DNA of 22,194 nt, from positions 1 to 22,194 of the IMG/VR virus record IMGVR_UViG_3300025853_000749. One strand, given 5' to 3'. Of this stretch, positions 21,342 to 22,194 are shown in pieces. Numbering within the stretch: the stretch's first letter is position 1; the number at the start of each line of letters is the position of its first letter. The notes under the pieces were generated by a model that worked only from the letters and a program-made list of their open reading frames with translations, did not search any database and had not been told where the DNA came from. The translations under genes and the position numbers were made by a program. The DNA is from a virus.

Positions 21342-22194
21342 TATCTTCTACCATCGGGTTGAATATCAAAACGTTGTGTTCCTAATCTCCAAGCGGTGCC
21401 TGTTGTATTAGAGACAACGTTGACTGTGAATTCTCTACCTCTTCCTCGTAAGCTTACAAACTCTGTGGTATCGGTAAATGTTGCTGTCTTAATGACACTT
21501 GTCGTATTGTTTGGATAATATTTGAATTCTAAATTCATATTTAAAGTGCCTTCTTGATTTTGAATATCTGGTATTAGTTTTTGTACAAAAAGAATATCAT
21601 TACCATCACCTATTTCTACAGATCCTGATTTCACGAAAGCTGTCATGGCTTGACCGTCTGCATTATTTCCTGTCTCATGTAAAAACATTTGAGTGGCACC
21701 ATCAGTTAGACCAGAGATAACTTCATTGTTGGCCGTGGTCGTTGGTAAGTAGTCCGAGGCTACAGGATTATCATAAACTTCTCTATCAATCCAAGTTGTT
21801 CTATCTAGTGTTCCTGTCCACCAAGTTTGCTCTAGATAATTATAAGCCACTACTGCGTTAATCGTGTCAGATCCTGTTCTTGGATAAAACCATAATACTT
21901 CATTGAACTCACCATTATGACCTACAAAAGCATTTTCAGATCCTGTTATATTAATATTATCAAAAACAAACTGTTCTACAGTACACGGTAATTTTTTGAC
22001 TGTACCATCAAACAGATAAAAAGAATCTTGCGACATCCAATAGGCAACACCGTTCAAATCAAGTCCCGCGTGACTACCAATGATTCCACAGTTTTGACCT
22101 AATTGTCGTAAACCAAAAGTAAAAGGAGGACCAATAAACTGCATTGAGTGTAATGATGTATCTGTCCATACAAGTATTTGACCTCTTGATCGCT
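21341..22194 (-). CDS. Tail-type virion structural protein (N-terminus cut by window edge)
   Basis: The 283 readable residues run from the right edge to TAA at 21341. An internal Met could suggest a start at 22144, but the frame is open to the edge and the residues before it (GQILVWTDTSLHS) continue the conserved block into MQFIGPPFTFG, so the true start is outside the window. Next comes GLDLNGVAYWMSQDSFYLFDG, then EFNEVLWFYP and a W-rich stretch (NYLEQTWWTGTLDRTTW). The C-terminal half is beta-rich. The repeated turn of short beta strands with W/Y-D-G motifs suggests a beta-propeller-like fold, as in podovirus tail-hub or tail-tubular proteins. I infer a tail hub or tubular role from this and from its position upstream of the internal protein genes. 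Confidence 0.72.
   Translation of the reverse strand, partial: RSRGQILVWTDTSLHSMQFIGPPFTFGLRQLGQNCGIIGSHAGLDLNGVAYWMSQDSFYLFDGTVKKLPCTVEQFVFDNINITGSENAFVGHNGEFNEVLWFYPRTGSDTINAVVAYNYLEQTWWTGTLDRTTWIDREVYDNPVASDYLPTTTANNEVISGLTDGATQMFLHETGNNADGQAMTAFVKSGSVEIGDGNDILFVQKLIPDIQNQEGTLNMNLEFKYYPNNTTSVIKTATFTDTTEFVSLRGRGREFTVNVVSNTTGTAWRLGTQRFDIQPDGRR

Noticed and set aside
22142-22144. ATG at 22144 as start of the tail-type protein
   Set aside because: The frame is open upstream to the window edge and the residues before it continue the conserved block, so the gene is truncated by the window.
1-22194. CRISPR array, tRNA genes, insertion sequences, integrase and attachment sites
   Set aside because: I saw no regularly spaced repeats, no cloverleaf with CCA-type acceptor in the free stretches, and no transposase or recombinase motifs. 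The gene-free space is too small to hide most of them.

Overview
The window looks like part of an AT-rich genome of a tailed phage with podovirus-like virion genes. Genes are packed almost end to end; the longest gene-free stretch is 177 bases. I see no rRNA, tRNA, integrase, insertion sequence or CRISPR array. The gene set resembles marine phages of alphaproteobacteria (the HMO-2011/pelagiphage group): an SNF2-type helicase, an archaeo-eukaryotic-type primase, a family A DNA polymerase, DUF3310 and a GH24 lysozyme, plus large Gln/Gly-rich virion proteins with recurring GG motifs. Host and lineage are inferred from recalled family resemblance, not from a search.

Layout. (1) Positions 1-3056, minus strand: a compact operon read right to left. 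It holds an SNF2-like helicase, two small unknown proteins, a SAM-dependent methyltransferase, a small unknown protein and a PD-(D/E)XK nuclease cut by the left edge. (2) Positions 3088-11417, plus strand, starting 31 bases from the helicase start: the replication module. In order: two conserved unknown proteins, a putative ssDNA-binding protein, an inverted repeat, a TOTE/AEP-type primase, a beta-class DNA methyltransferase, a UvrD-like SF1 helicase, a small conserved protein, DNA polymerase A and DUF3310. (3) Positions 11418-11594: a non-coding stretch with two TATAAT boxes and a weak terminator-like hairpin. It is followed by a 58-aa gene with a strong Shine-Dalgarno site. (4) Positions 11768-22194, minus strand: the virion and lysis module, read right to left. 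In order: a tail-type structural protein cut by the right edge, a 55-aa protein, a beta-sandwich-like protein, an 83-aa protein, four large internal or structural proteins, a 29-aa ORF and the lysozyme.

How the genes fit together. The plus-strand genes would supply primer synthesis, strand protection, unwinding and DNA synthesis, with DNA methylation encoded between primase and helicase. The minus-strand left operon could serve recombination or branched-DNA processing (helicase plus Holliday-resolvase-like nuclease); the methyltransferase in it has no obvious DNA target. The right module makes the tail and ejected proteins and ends with the cell-wall hydrolase. Start/stop overlaps (ATGA, GTGA, TTGA, TAATG) are present at most junctions, which suggests translational coupling. 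Terminase, portal, capsid, RNA polymerase and 5'-3' exonuclease genes are not in this window.

The points most worth following up are: SSB-like C-terminal tips on both the putative SSB and the primase; a long hairpin between those two genes; a leucine at the lifestyle-linked position of the polymerase O-helix; GG-centred motifs in four consecutive virion proteins; and three small genes (55, 58 and 29 aa) that a length-filtered gene caller would miss.
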